A DNA stretch of 64,000 bases from Qipengyuania aestuarii (lineage in GTDB: Bacteria; Pseudomonadota; Alphaproteobacteria; Sphingomonadales; Sphingomonadaceae), in the NCBI RefSeq assembly GCF_019711535.1, contig NZ_JAIGNP010000002.1, forward strand, positions 124,001-188,000, read 5' to 3'. This document shows, piece after piece, positions 39,338-48,353 of this stretch. Position numbers and translations under genes: made by a program. How positions within the stretch are numbered: the first letter of the stretch is position 1; the number at the start of each line of letters is the position of its first letter. The notes under the pieces were generated by a model. The model did no database searches. It was not told the origin of the DNA and was given only the letters and a program-made list of their open reading frames with translations.

Positions 39338-39880
39338 ATGGCTGAAATTCCCGTAGAGAAGAAATCATCTTTATCATGGCTCTGGTGGCTGTTGCTCCTG
39401 GCCGGTGTGATCGCGTTGATCTGGTGGCTCATCGAAGGCACCAATGGCGATGACGAGCTCGTCGCCGATGAAACGGTGATCGAGGAACCCTATGTCGACG
39501 ATACGGCCGTGACCGATCCTGCCGGGGACACTGGCGTGGATGGCGAAGTGACTGCTCTCACAGGACTTGCGGGTCTTGCCTCGCTCGGTGACATGATCGG
39601 ACGCGATGTCCGCCTGAGCGATGTGGCCGTGAACGAAGTGGTGGGCGATGAAGGCTTCACCGTCGGTGAAGGCGACAATGAAACGCTCGTCATGTTCGAC
39701 GAATATCCCACGCCCAACACGCCCATGGAAGGCCAGGTCGACGTGAACCCCGGTTCGCGGGTGACCATCGAAGGCGAAGTGCGCGCATTCCCCGGCGATC
39801 TGCCCGAAAGCGTGACGCGTGAAGTGGATACAAGCGCCACCGCCATGATCTTCGCCAGCCGTGTCGACACGGTCGAATAA
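39338..39880 (+). CDS. Membrane-anchored protein with OB-fold-like domain
   Basis: A 180-residue protein with GAGGAGG before the ATG. One membrane helix (SLSWLWWLLLLAGVIALIWWL) is followed by an acidic linker and a C-terminal beta-rich domain that resembles a small tRNA_anti-like/OB fold (IGRDVRLSDVAV ... VTIEGEVRAFPG). It probably faces the periplasm. The PRC-barrel gene follows 10 bp downstream, so they are co-transcribed. Confidence 0.6.
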   Translation: MAEIPVEKKSSLSWLWWLLLLAGVIALIWWLIEGTNGDDELVADETVIEEPYVDDTAVTDPAGDTGVDGEVTALTGLAGLASLGDMIGRDVRLSDVAVNEVVGDEGFTVGEGDNETLVMFDEYPTPNTPMEGQVDVNPGSRVTIEGEVRAFPGDLPESVTREVDTSATAMIFASRVDTVE

Positions 39881-39890
39881 GGAATTCCCC

Positions 39891-40184
39891 ATGCATCATG
39901 AAGACAGATTTGCCGATCTCGATAGGCTGTCCAAATGGCAGCTCGTAAACGATGACCAAGACATTCGCGGCTGGCCCGTGCGCTCCGTCACCGGAGAGGA
40001 GCTGGGCCGCGTGGAAGACATGCTGGTCGACAAGGACCGCGAGGAAGTGATCGCCTTGCGAATGGAAGACGGCACGCTGGTCGCCGCCGAATATCTCGAC
40101 ATCCGGGGGGATCACGCGATCTACGACAGGCCGGAGACGCCTTCGCCCACCGCCTATACCTACACCAGGGTACGGCGTCTGTAA
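39891..40184 (+). CDS. PRC-barrel domain protein
   Basis: A 97-residue protein. GWPVRSVTGEELGRVEDMLVDKDREEVIALRMEDG is a PRC-barrel repeat. Such proteins are often stress-related in alphaproteobacteria. It lies just after the membrane-anchored protein gene and ends before a clear terminator. Confidence 0.8.
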   Translation: MHHEDRFADLDRLSKWQLVNDDQDIRGWPVRSVTGEELGRVEDMLVDKDREEVIALRMEDGTLVAAEYLDIRGDHAIYDRPETPSPTAYTYTRVRRL

Positions 40185-40206
40185 GCGACTGGCCCGTTAC
40201 ATGCTG

Positions 40207-40235
40207 AAGGGGCGGCGGTTTTCGCTGCCCCTTTT
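40207..40235 (+). terminator. Terminator after the PRC-barrel gene
   Basis: AAGGGGCGGCG and CGCTGCCCCTT (40207-40217 and 40223-40233) form an 11-bp stem with one wobble pair and a TTTT end. Confidence 0.8.
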
Positions 40236-40395
40236 CACATTCAGTTTCCTATAACGGGTTGGTTTTCTGCGGCCTTCGGGCGACTGGCGCAATTCCAGCC
40301 CCTACTGGCGCAAGGACTGAAACCATCGCTCTTCCCTTCGCTTGATTATTTGTGGCCGGTATCTTCCGCGCCACGATTTTCCGAAGGAAAACACC

Positions 40396-40539
40396 ATGGA
40401 CAACAAGGACCAGAAGTCCGGCCAGCCCCAGCAGGGCGGCAAGGACGCAAACCGCGACAAGCAGCCCCAACAGCAGGGCGGTGCCGGTAAGCAGAACGAT
40501 GGCGCCAAGTCCGACAAGAAACCCGAACAGAACAAGTAG
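40396..40539 (+). CDS. 47-residue disordered hydrophilic protein
   Basis: A Gln/Lys/Gly/Asp-rich peptide (MDNKDQKSGQPQQGG...) with no hydrophobic residues to speak of. GAAGGAAA precedes the ATG, and a terminator-like hairpin follows. It looks like a small hydrophilin; its composition resembles the larger disordered protein at 34299. Confidence 0.5.
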   Translation: MDNKDQKSGQPQQGGKDANRDKQPQQQGGAGKQNDGAKSDKKPEQNK

Positions 40540-40575
40540 GGTTTCACCTTAGCGCCTCTCACAAGGCACAAAACG

Positions 40576-40612
40576 GCGGCCGCCCCGAAACGGGTGGCCG
40601 CTGATTTGTTGT
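40576..40612 (+). terminator. Hairpin after the small hydrophilic protein gene
   Basis: GCGGCCGCCC and GGGTGGCCGC form a 10-bp stem with one wobble pair and a CGAAAC loop, followed by a weak T run. Confidence 0.5.
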
Positions 40613-40728
40613 GGGGCTTTGTTGTTGGGGAGGCTTGCGCGAAAGGCTGGTGGCGCAGGGCGGCGATCATGCTCTTCCGCCCCGGCGATCCAGCGGCTAA
40701 TGGGGCGCACGAACCCACAGGATAGCCG

Positions 40729-41634
40729 ATGGAAAGAGTGCCCATGAATCTCACCGATGCCAGCGCCAAGGCGCAGACGCTGATCGAAGCGCTGCCCTAT
40801 TTCCAGCGCTATGCCGGGCGCAGTTTCGTGGTGAAATACGGCGGCAATGCGATGGGCGATGAAGACGCCGCGCGCGAATTCGCCGAGGATGTGGTGCTGC
40901 TTAAAGCGGTCGGCATCAACCCGGTGGTGGTCCATGGCGGCGGCCCGCAGATCGGCGCCATGCTGAAGAAGCTCGGCGTAGAAACCCGCTTCGTCGACGG
41001 GCTGCGCGTGACCGACAAGGCTACGGCAGACGTCGCCGAAATGGTCCTTTCGGGCGCGATCAACAAATCCATCGTCGGCTCGATCGCCCGCGCCGGGGGC
41101 AAGGCCATGGGCATCTCGGGCAAGGACGGCGGGCTGGTGACGGCGCGCAAGGTCGAACGCACGACCAAGGACCCGGAAAGCAATATCGAAAAAGCGCTCG
41201 ATCTCGGCTTCGTCGGCGAACCCAGCGCGGTCGATACCACCATCATCGAAACCGCCACGGCGGCGGGCATGATCCCGGTGGTCGCCCCCATCGGCACGGG
41301 CGAGGACGGGCATACCTACAACATCAATGCCGATACCATGGCGGGCGCGCTGGCGGCGGCGCTGGGGGCGGCGCGGCTGCTGTTGCTGACCGATGTCGAC
41401 GGTGTGCTGGACAAACAGGGCAAGCTGCTCACCGATCTCACCCCGGCGGACATCGCCGAACTGCGCACTGACGGCACGATCAGCGGCGGCATGATCCCCA
41501 AGCTGGAAACCTGCGTCAGCGCGGTGGAGGCGGGCTGCGAGGCGGCCGTCGTGCTCGACGGGCGGGTGCCGCATGCGATGCTGCTGGAATTCTTCACCGC
41601 CCGCGGTGCCGGCACGCTGATAAGCGCGGCTTAG
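40729..41634 (+). CDS. argB: Acetylglutamate kinase
   Basis: A 301-residue kinase that phosphorylates N-acetyl-L-glutamate, the second step of arginine synthesis. Conserved motifs are [21 protein letters not shown] and the late [12 protein letters not shown] and [10 protein letters not shown]. The ATG at 40744 has an equally good ribosome binding site and may be the true start. Regulation by arginine cannot be judged from sequence here. Confidence 0.95.
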   Translation: MERVPMNLTDASAKAQTLIEALPYFQRYAGRSFVVKYGGNAMGDEDAAREFAEDVVLLKAVGINPVVVHGGGPQIGAMLKKLGVETRFVDGLRVTDKATADVAEMVLSGAINKSIVGSIARAGGKAMGISGKDGGLVTARKVERTTKDPESNIEKALDLGFVGEPSAVDTTIIETATAAGMIPVVAPIGTGEDGHTYNINADTMAGALAAALGAARLLLLTDVDGVLDKQGKLLTDLTPADIAELRTDGTISGGMIPKLETCVSAVEAGCEAAVVLDGRVPHAMLLEFFTARGAGTLISAA

Positions 41635-41711
41635 GGGTGGCGGCGCGCGCGCACCTCTTGTAGGGGCACAGGCCAAAGGTACTGCCACTCAAGACTACGG
41701 GATCGACCCAA

Positions 41712-41996
41712 GTGCTGATTACCCTCTACCAGATCATCGAGATGATCACGAACATCTTCGTGATGCTGATCATCATCCAGTTCGTCATCGGCCTGCTGTT
41801 CGCCTTCAACGTGGTGGGCCGCAACGAATTCCTGATGGGCTTTTACGACGCCATCAACCGCCTGCTGGAACCGGTCCTCAGGCCGATCCGCAACCGGATG
41901 CCCAATACCGGCTCGATCGATTTCTCGCCGCTGGTGGTGATCATATTGCTGCAGATCATCCTGATCGTCCTGCGCAACATCATCATGTCCGTATGA
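41712..41996 (+). CDS. yggT: YggT family membrane protein
   Basis: A 94-residue protein with two long hydrophobic helices separated by a [15 protein letters not shown] segment, the YggT signature. GTG start. It overlaps folD by 4 bp and heads a four-gene run in which every junction overlaps. Confidence 0.88.
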   Translation: MLITLYQIIEMITNIFVMLIIIQFVIGLLFAFNVVGRNEFLMGFYDAINRLLEPVLRPIRNRMPNTGSIDFSPLVVIILLQIILIVLRNIIMSV

Positions 41997-42886
41997 CCGC
42001 GGAACGGATCGACGGGAAAGCCTTCGCCGCCAACCTGCGCGAGCGGGTGGGGGACCAGGCCGCGAAGTTCTCTGCCGCTACGGGCCGCAAGGCGGGCCTC
42101 GCCGTGGTGCTGGTGGGGGAAGACCCCGCCAGTCAGGTGTATGTCGGCAGCAAGCACAAGGCCACCGTGGCCGCCGGCATGGAAAGCTTCGAACACCGCC
42201 TGCCGGCCGGCACCAGCGAAGCCGAATTGCTGGCACTGGTCGAACAGCTGAATGCTGACGATGCGGTGGACGGCATCCTCGTCCAGCTGCCGCTGCCCTA
42301 TCATCTCGACGATCAGGCCGTGATCGCCGCGATCAGCCCGGATAAGGATGTGGACGGGTTCCATGTCACCAATGCTGGCCGCCTCGCCGTGGGGCAGAGC
42401 GGCTTCGTGCCCTGTACGCCGCTTGGCTGCATGATGCTACTGACCGACCGGCTGGGCGACCTGTCCGGTTTCGACGCCGTTGTGATCGGCCGCTCGAACA
42501 TCGTCGGCAAGCCGATGGCGCAACTGCTGCTCGATGCTAATGCCACCGTCACCATCGCGCATAGCCGCACCAAAGACCTGCCCGCCGTGGTCAAACGCGC
42601 CGACATCGTAGTCGCCGCCGTGGGCCGCGCGGAGATGGTCAAGGCAGACTGGCTGAAGGATGGCGCAACCGTGATCGACGTCGGCATCAACCGCCTCCCA
42701 CCCGCCGAAGGCGCGGAAAAGGGACGCCTGGTGGGCGATGTGGATTATGCCGGGGCCGAAGCGGTCGCTGGAGCAATCACGCCGGTACCGGGCGGTGTCG
42801 GGCCGATGACGATCGCCGTGCTTTTGCGGAACACGCTGGTCGCGGCCTACCGTAATGCCGGATTACAGGTGCCGGATAGCCTGTGA
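41993..42886 (+). CDS. folD: Bifunctional methylenetetrahydrofolate dehydrogenase/cyclohydrolase
   Basis: A 297-residue folate enzyme interconverting methylene-, methenyl- and formyl-THF. Signatures are [17 protein letters not shown] (catalytic Lys and Tyr region), [10 protein letters not shown] and the NADP site [18 protein letters not shown], ending [13 protein letters not shown]. It lies between yggT and a lipoprotein gene, with 4-bp overlaps on both sides. Confidence 0.96.
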   Translation: MTAERIDGKAFAANLRERVGDQAAKFSAATGRKAGLAVVLVGEDPASQVYVGSKHKATVAAGMESFEHRLPAGTSEAELLALVEQLNADDAVDGILVQLPLPYHLDDQAVIAAISPDKDVDGFHVTNAGRLAVGQSGFVPCTPLGCMMLLTDRLGDLSGFDAVVIGRSNIVGKPMAQLLLDANATVTIAHSRTKDLPAVVKRADIVVAAVGRAEMVKADWLKDGATVIDVGINRLPPAEGAEKGRLVGDVDYAGAEAVAGAITPVPGGVGPMTIAVLLRNTLVAAYRNAGLQVPDSL

Positions 42887-43548
42887 GCTGGCGTCTCGCC
42901 TTCGCGGCCATCGCAGCCCTGTCTCTCTCCGCCTGTGCAGGCGGTCCGCAGGAGCGCTACGGCCGCTTCATCCAGCCCGTCGCCAATCCGGGCAAGGTCG
43001 TGGCGACGGAACTCGCCTTCGCCCGCGCCGCGCAAGACGATGGCCAGTGGACCGCTTTCGCGGATTACGCGGCGGATGATGCGACGATGTTCGTGCCCGA
43101 AGCGGTGAATGCGCAGCAATGGCTGAAAGGCCGCGCCGATCCTGCATCCGCAGTCGCCTGGCAGCCGCATCAGATCTGGTCGAGCTGCGACGGCAGCCTC
43201 GCGGTGTCGCAGGGCGCGGCGCAGTGGCCCGACGGCAGGAACGGTGAATTCCTCACCGTCTGGCGGCGGCAGCGTGACGGTTCCTATCTCTGGGAAGCCG
43301 ATATCGGGCAGGATTTGGACGCACCGTTAACAGCGCCCGATTTCGTGTCGACCAAGGTGGCGAACTGTGCCGAACCCGTGCCCGCAGGCCAGCGCATGGC
43401 CAGCAGCGAACGCCCGGCGGCAAAAGGCCAGTCTGACGATGGCTCGCTCCAATATCTGATCCACACGATGGACGGCGGAAGCACCGTCACTCTGTTGCTG
43501 TGGAATGGCGAATTCGAAGTAACCGGACCAAAGGTGTTCACAGACTGA
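42883..43548 (+). CDS. Lipoprotein of unknown function
   Basis: A 221-residue protein with a lipobox LSAC (Cys at about residue 18) after a short signal sequence; GTG start within the folD stop. The mature part contains an NTF2-like stretch ([32 protein letters not shown]) and a Trp-rich second strand set. Likely outer-membrane anchored. It overlaps the marC-like gene by 1 bp. Confidence 0.7.
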   Translation: MSWRLAFAAIAALSLSACAGGPQERYGRFIQPVANPGKVVATELAFARAAQDDGQWTAFADYAADDATMFVPEAVNAQQWLKGRADPASAVAWQPHQIWSSCDGSLAVSQGAAQWPDGRNGEFLTVWRRQRDGSYLWEADIGQDLDAPLTAPDFVSTKVANCAEPVPAGQRMASSERPAAKGQSDDGSLQYLIHTMDGGSTVTLLLWNGEFEVTGPKVFTD

Positions 43549-44174
43549 TGCTTGCCCAGCTCTTCGTTTCCGCTTTCATCACTCTGTTCGTGGTGATCGA
43601 TCCGCCCGGATGCGCGCCCATTTATGCGGGTCTTACCAAGGGCGCGTCGACGGCTGAGCGGCGCAATATGGCTATCCGCGCAGTGTTGATCGCGGCCGTC
43701 ATCCTTCTGATTTTCGCGCTCTTCGGCGAACAATTGTTGGGCGCGCTCCACATCGACCTCGACAGCTTCCGCATCGCAGGCGGGTTGATGCTGTTCTGGA
43801 TTGCGTTCGAAATGGTCTTCGAAAAGCGCACTCAGCGCCGCGAGGAGCGGGCCGAGAAGGTTGCAGCCACGCCTGAGGTCGAGGATGTCTCGATTTTCCC
43901 GATGGCCATTCCGATGCTCGCCGGTCCCGGCGCGATCGCGGCCATCATGCTGCTCATGAACGAGGCGAGCGATCTGGCCCAGACCTTCACCGTGCTGGGC
44001 GCCTTGGCTGGCGTGCTGATCATCACAATGCTCGCCCTTATGGCTGCGGGTCCGATCATGCGTCTGTTCGGAGACAAGGTGGAAGCGGCAATTACCCGCG
44101 TGCTGGGCGTCCTGCTCGCTGCGCTGGCTGCCCAATATGTGATCGACGGCCTTCGCGGATCGTTCAATCTCTGA
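43548..44174 (+). CDS. MarC family integral membrane protein
   Basis: A 208-residue protein with about six hydrophobic helices. FVVIDPPGCAPIYAGLT and FPMAIPMLAGPGAIAAIMLL are the paired MarC/NAAT signatures (family usually has PxGxxPxF). Transport function in this family is unsettled. It ends a tightly overlapping operon. Confidence 0.85.
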   Translation: MLAQLFVSAFITLFVVIDPPGCAPIYAGLTKGASTAERRNMAIRAVLIAAVILLIFALFGEQLLGALHIDLDSFRIAGGLMLFWIAFEMVFEKRTQRREERAEKVAATPEVEDVSIFPMAIPMLAGPGAIAAIMLLMNEASDLAQTFTVLGALAGVLIITMLALMAAGPIMRLFGDKVEAAITRVLGVLLAALAAQYVIDGLRGSFNL

Positions 44175-44198
44175 CCAACTGACAAGCCCTGGCGCGGA

Positions 44199-44816
44199 TC
44201 ACTGAAGAGTAACGATCTCGTCACCGTCATCGCGCAGGGCGAAGAACTGCATCAGCTGAACCATCAGCTCGCAGCGTTCAGATAGAGTGTTCGCCTCGAG
44301 CAGGGCCTGCTTTGCGGCGCTGTCAAAAGGAGCGATCTGCGCGACCCCGTTGATCAGCGTCTCATCGTCGAGCCGTTCGACCGAATCCCAGTCGACCGAA
44401 TAGCCCTGCATCGCCGCAAAGCGCTTGGCCTCGAACTCGAAGCCGGCGCGTTCGACACTGGCCAGAACCTCGTTCTGCGGATCCTCTATGAGCTCGGCTT
44501 CTACCTGCCGGAAGGCCGTGCTGACTTCCAGTTCGCGCAGGACGCGGAAGCGCGCTTCGCCGTCGAGCACGATGTTATAGCGCCCATCTTCCAGCGCCTC
44601 GACATCGTCTATCCGGCCAAGGCAGCCGATCTCGTAAAGCGGGGAGCCGTCGGAGCTGCGCTGCGGCTGCACCATGCCGATCAGGCGATCCTTGGCGAGC
44701 GCGCTGCCCACCAGATCGCGATATCGCTGCTCGAAAATATGCAGCGGCAGCTGCAAGCCCGGAAACAGGATTGCTCCAGGCAGCGGGAAGATGGAAAGGC
44801 GCTTTGTTTCGCTCAT
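44199..44816 (-). CDS. Lon substrate-binding (LAN/Lon N) domain protein
   Basis: A 205-residue protein consisting of the Lon N-terminal domain alone: LSIFPLPGAILFPGLQLPLHIFEQRY, then YEIGCLGRIDDVEALEDGRYNIVLDGEARFRV. There is no AAA or protease domain. Its start overlaps the thioredoxin-like gene by 4 bp. Free-standing Lon-N proteins are widespread and uncharacterised; pairing with a thioredoxin-TPR protein suggests protein quality control. Confidence 0.85.
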   Translation of the reverse strand: MSETKRLSIFPLPGAILFPGLQLPLHIFEQRYRDLVGSALAKDRLIGMVQPQRSSDGSPLYEIGCLGRIDDVEALEDGRYNIVLDGEARFRVLRELEVSTAFRQVEAELIEDPQNEVLASVERAGFEFEAKRFAAMQGYSVDWDSVERLDDETLINGVAQIAPFDSAAKQALLEANTLSERCELMVQLMQFFALRDDGDEIVTLQ

Positions 44817-45748
44817 CCGAAGAGCAGCTTCGAGAGGCGGCGGCGCGTCGCCACGACCCAAGGGTCTTCGAGCCCCACCGCGTTGAAGATATCGAGCAGC
44901 TTGGTGCGCGCAGCACCCTCGTTCCATTCGCGGTCAGCCTCGACCATCGAAAGCAATTCGTCGGCCGCCGCATCGCGTTGTCCGGCGGCGAAGGCCGCCT
45001 CGGCGTAGGCGAGCCGGGCATCCATATTGGCAGGATCGGCGGCAGCCTTCTCGCGCAGCGCGGCAAGTTCGCCATCATCTACCTTATTGCCTGCCAGTTC
45101 CAGGGCTGCCTTGGCGTTGTCGATCAGGCTGTCATTGGCGAGCGCCGGATTGGTCTCGATCGCGGCAAGGACGGATTTCGCTTCTTCTACCTGTCCCGCT
45201 TGCGTTAATGCCCTGATGAGCCCTGCATGCGCGGCGGCATTGTCGGGCGCCATCTCGGTTACTTGCGCGAAAATGCCGGCAGCCCGAGCAGCATCGCCTT
45301 CGGCCAGCACCTGCTCGCCCATGGCGACGAACTGCTCTACCTGCTCTGCGGCCTGGGCCTGCGCACCAGCGGCATCATCGCCGCCTTCAACCGGAAGCTG
45401 GGACAGGATCTGGTCGAGGGTCTGCTTGAGCTGCGATTCGCTGCGTGCATTCGTAAGGTCGGCTACTGGCTGACCCTGGAACATGGCGTAGACCGTCGGG
45501 ATCGACTGGACCTGAAATTGGGCCGCGATGAATTTGTCCTGATCTACATCGACCTTGACCAGCACCACGCCTTTGTCGGCATATTCGCCCGCGACCTTTT
45601 CCAGCATCGGGGTGAGCGCCTTGCACGGGCCACACCATTCAGCAAAGAAATCGAGGATGACGAGTTTCGCCATCGACGGTTCGACGACGTCTTTCTTGAA
45701 CTTCTCGACTGCTTTCTGCTCGTCGATGCTCAAACCCATGCTCGCCAC
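44813..45748 (-). CDS. Thioredoxin-TPR co-chaperone (CnoX/YbbN-like)
   Basis: A 311-residue protein. The thioredoxin domain has LDFFAEWCGPCKALTPML (active CGPC) and the cis-Pro in QSIPTVYAMF. Residues from about 140 are Ala-rich helices like the TPR part of CnoX/YbbN. In E. coli this protein holds and protects unfolded proteins under oxidative stress. The GTG at 45748 is preferred to ATG at 45739 because AAAGGCGG lies six bases before it. It is translationally coupled to a Lon-N domain gene. Confidence 0.85.
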   Translation of the reverse strand: MASMGLSIDEQKAVEKFKKDVVEPSMAKLVILDFFAEWCGPCKALTPMLEKVAGEYADKGVVLVKVDVDQDKFIAAQFQVQSIPTVYAMFQGQPVADLTNARSESQLKQTLDQILSQLPVEGGDDAAGAQAQAAEQVEQFVAMGEQVLAEGDAARAAGIFAQVTEMAPDNAAAHAGLIRALTQAGQVEEAKSVLAAIETNPALANDSLIDNAKAALELAGNKVDDGELAALREKAAADPANMDARLAYAEAAFAAGQRDAAADELLSMVEADREWNEGAARTKLLDIFNAVGLEDPWVVATRRRLSKLLFG

Positions 45749-45936
45749 GTAAAACCGCCTTTCGCTATATAAACTGTCACCCGCCCATGTGGGCTTTCCC
45801 GAGCGAATGTGAAGGGCAGAAGCCCCTCGCGCAAGCGGAGCGAAAAAAAGCGCATTTTTTTGCTTGCGGGACTCGAGAGCCGTTGCTAGTTGCGCGCCTC
45901 CCCACCGGGCCACACGGTTCGGTAGAGCGCCAGTGA

Positions 45937-46011
45937 GCGGGCGTAGCTCAGGGGTAGAGCACAACCTTGCCAAGGTTGGGGTCGGGCGTTCGAATCGCCT
46001 CGCCCGCTCCA
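45937..46011 (+). tRNA. tRNA-Gly(GCC)
   Basis: GCGGGCG pairs with CGCCCGC at the acceptor stem; the D-arm is GCTCAGGGGTAGAGC, the anticodon loop TTGCCAA gives GCC, and the T-arm holds TTCGAAT. The discriminator is T, and CCA is encoded (46009-46011). Confidence 0.97.
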
Positions 46012-46032
46012 TTTCCCAGACTGTGAAGACGT

Positions 46033-46056
46033 AAAGGCTGCCGAAGGCGGCCTTTT
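46033..46056 (+). terminator. Terminator after tRNA-Gly
   Basis: AAAGGCTGCC (46033-46042) and GGCGGCCTTT (46046-46055) form a 10-bp stem with a GAA loop and TTTT. It ends tRNA transcription. Confidence 0.85.
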
Positions 46057-46131
46057 GTCGTTTGTCGCACAAATATGTAATTCGTCGCGAGAATGGTTGC
46101 GTTCGCATGGATCGCGGCTATGGGGCGCGTT

Positions 46132-48312
46132 ATGTTGTATCACACCGTAACGCTCCGCCGCGCTCTGGGCGCATCCCTGTCACTTTTTGCCCTCAGCTAC
46201 GCCGCGCCCTCCATGGCGCAGCAGGCCAGCGTGCCGGACGACAGCCCCACTGCCGAGGACGACTTGCACAACCGCCGGATCGGTCCCGACGGCACTATTA
46301 TCGTGAGCGCCGAAGGGCTGCGCCAATTCGACCTTCTGGCCGGAACTGACGTGATCTCGGGCGAAGAGCTCGATTCCAATATGGATGGCCAGATCGGCGA
46401 AGTGCTCGCCCATATCCCCGGTGTGACTGCCACCGGCTTTTCTCCCGGGGCGTCGCGGCCAATCCTGCGCGGCTTCTCTGGCGAACGCGTGAAAGTTCTG
46501 GTCGACGGTATCGGTGCGATCGATGTTTCGAACACTTCGGCCGACCATGCCGTATCGATCGACCCGCTGACTGCTGAAAGCATCGAAGTCCTTCGCGGTC
46601 CGGCCGTGTTGCTCTATGGCAGCCAGGCAATCGGCGGCGCGGTGAATGTGATCGACAAGCGCATTCCGCGCCGCGTGCCTGCCGAAGATGTGCATGTCGA
46701 CGCGATGGTGCGCGCCAATACGGTAGCCGACCTGCGCGAAGGCGGGGCTTCGATCGATCTTCCTGTGGGCGGTGGCTTCGTCGTCCACGCCGATGGCCTC
46801 TACCGCAAGACCGACGATCTCGAAGTTCCCGGCTATGTGCTGTCCGACAATCTGCGCGCGGACTTGCTGGCCGATGCCGACGAGGAAGAGGAAGAGGGCG
46901 AACTCGAAGAGGCAGAAGAACTGCGTGAAGCGGCCAATGCCCGTGGTCGCCTCTTCAACAGCGGCACCGAAACCTGGGCGGCCAATGGCGGCGTCGCCTT
47001 TTTCCGGGGCGGATCCAACCTTGGCATATCCGTCGGCGTCTACGACACATTCTATGGCGTACCCATTCTTCCCGGCGCTCACCATCATCACGAGGAAGGC
47101 GAAGAAGGAGCCGAGGAAGAGCATGGTGAAGAGGAAGGCGCGGAAACCGTCAACATCGGCTTGCGCCAGTATCGCGCGGACATGCGCGGAGACATTCTGC
47201 TGGGGGATGGCTTCTTCCAGCGTCTGAAGATCCGTGCGGGCTACTCCGACTATACCCACACCGAATTCGAAGGTGATGAAGTCGGCACGGTCTTTGACGT
47301 CCAGGGTATCGAGGCACGCGCCGAGATCCTTCAGAACCCCGACAATGTGCTGCGCGGTTCCACCGGCGTGCAGCTTTACCTGCGCGATTTTGCGGCGGAA
47401 GGCGCGGAAGCCTACGTTGCGCCCAACCGTACCGAGCAGCTGTCGGTCTTCACGCTGCAGGAATACGGCGACGGTCCGCTCCAGCTTGAAGGTGCGCTGC
47501 GCTACGAGACCACCGATGTAGATTCCGTCCCGCTCGGCATCGAGCGCGACTTCGACGGAGTATCGGGAGCGATCGGCCTTGCCTACGAACTCACTCCCGC
47601 ATTCCGTACGGGTGTGAACGTGTCGCGCGTTTCACGTGCTCCCAGTGCAGAAGAGCTTTTCTCCAACGGTCCGCACGTTGCTACGCAGCAATTCGAGGTC
47701 GGCGACGTGGATCTCGAGATGGAAAAGGCTTGGGGTGTCGAACTCTTCGCCCGCGGCACTCTCGGTCCGGTCGATCTTTCGCTGGCGGCGTATCGTTCGT
47801 GGTTTGATGATTACATCTACCTTAGCGAAACCGGTGAAGAGGAAGACGAGTTGCCGGTGTTTCAGTATCTGCAACAGGGTGCGACCTACACCGGAATCGA
47901 AGGCCAGGTCGCCTGGAACTTCATCGATACGCCCGGCTTCGACATGACCGCCGAACTGCGCGGCGAATATCTCGATGCCGAACTGGATGATGGTTTCAAC
48001 GTGCCGCGCATCCCGCCGCTTAGCCTTGCGGGTGCGCTCGAAGCGGATACGGGCAACATCACCTTGCGCGGTGAAGTTGAATGGTTCGACGATCAGAACG
48101 ACGTGGCGCCTTTTGAAACGCCGACCGAAGGTTTCACCTTCGTCAACGCTTCGGCAATCTGGCGTCCGCTGCCCAGCGATCCGGCCCTGTCCGTCATTTT
48201 CAAGGCCGAGAACATCTTCGATGAACAGGGGCGTCGCCACTCCAGCTTTACCAAAGACTTCGTTCCGCTGGCGGGCCGCAACTTCAGCGTCGCCGTGCGC
48301 ATGAGCATCTGA
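46132..48312 (+). CDS. TonB-dependent receptor, ZnuD-like
   Basis: A 726-residue outer-membrane receptor with a signal peptide ending SMAQ. The plug has GQIGEVLAHIPGVTATGFSPG and VEVLRGPAVLLYGSQAIGG-type sequences; the rest is a beta-barrel ending in SVAVRMSI with a terminal aromatic-poor strand. Two external loops are unusual: an acidic run of Glu (about residues 248-264) and a loop with PGAHHHHEEGEEGAEEEHGE. His/Glu-rich loops are a mark of the zinc receptor ZnuD, so zinc uptake is the best guess. Confidence 0.85.
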   Translation: MLYHTVTLRRALGASLSLFALSYAAPSMAQQASVPDDSPTAEDDLHNRRIGPDGTIIVSAEGLRQFDLLAGTDVISGEELDSNMDGQIGEVLAHIPGVTATGFSPGASRPILRGFSGERVKVLVDGIGAIDVSNTSADHAVSIDPLTAESIEVLRGPAVLLYGSQAIGGAVNVIDKRIPRRVPAEDVHVDAMVRANTVADLREGGASIDLPVGGGFVVHADGLYRKTDDLEVPGYVLSDNLRADLLADADEEEEEGELEEAEELREAANARGRLFNSGTETWAANGGVAFFRGGSNLGISVGVYDTFYGVPILPGAHHHHEEGEEGAEEEHGEEEGAETVNIGLRQYRADMRGDILLGDGFFQRLKIRAGYSDYTHTEFEGDEVGTVFDVQGIEARAEILQNPDNVLRGSTGVQLYLRDFAAEGAEAYVAPNRTEQLSVFTLQEYGDGPLQLEGALRYETTDVDSVPLGIERDFDGVSGAIGLAYELTPAFRTGVNVSRVSRAPSAEELFSNGPHVATQQFEVGDVDLEMEKAWGVELFARGTLGPVDLSLAAYRSWFDDYIYLSETGEEEDELPVFQYLQQGATYTGIEGQVAWNFIDTPGFDMTAELRGEYLDAELDDGFNVPRIPPLSLAGALEADTGNITLRGEVEWFDDQNDVAPFETPTEGFTFVNASAIWRPLPSDPALSVIFKAENIFDEQGRRHSSFTKDFVPLAGRNFSVAVRMSI

Positions 48313-48323
48313 CGGAAGATCTG

Positions 48324-48352
48324 GGGGGAGCGCGCGGCGCTCCCCCTTTATC
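48324..48352 (+). terminator. Strong intrinsic terminator after the TonB receptor
   Basis: A perfect 10-bp stem (48324-48333 with 48337-48346) and a GCG loop, followed by TTTATCTTT. Confidence 0.88.
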
Positions 48353-48353
48353 T

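Noticed and set aside
46120..46150. Zur-like palindrome near the TonB receptor start
   Set aside because: TGTTGTATCAC overlaps the start codon and matches the consensus weakly.
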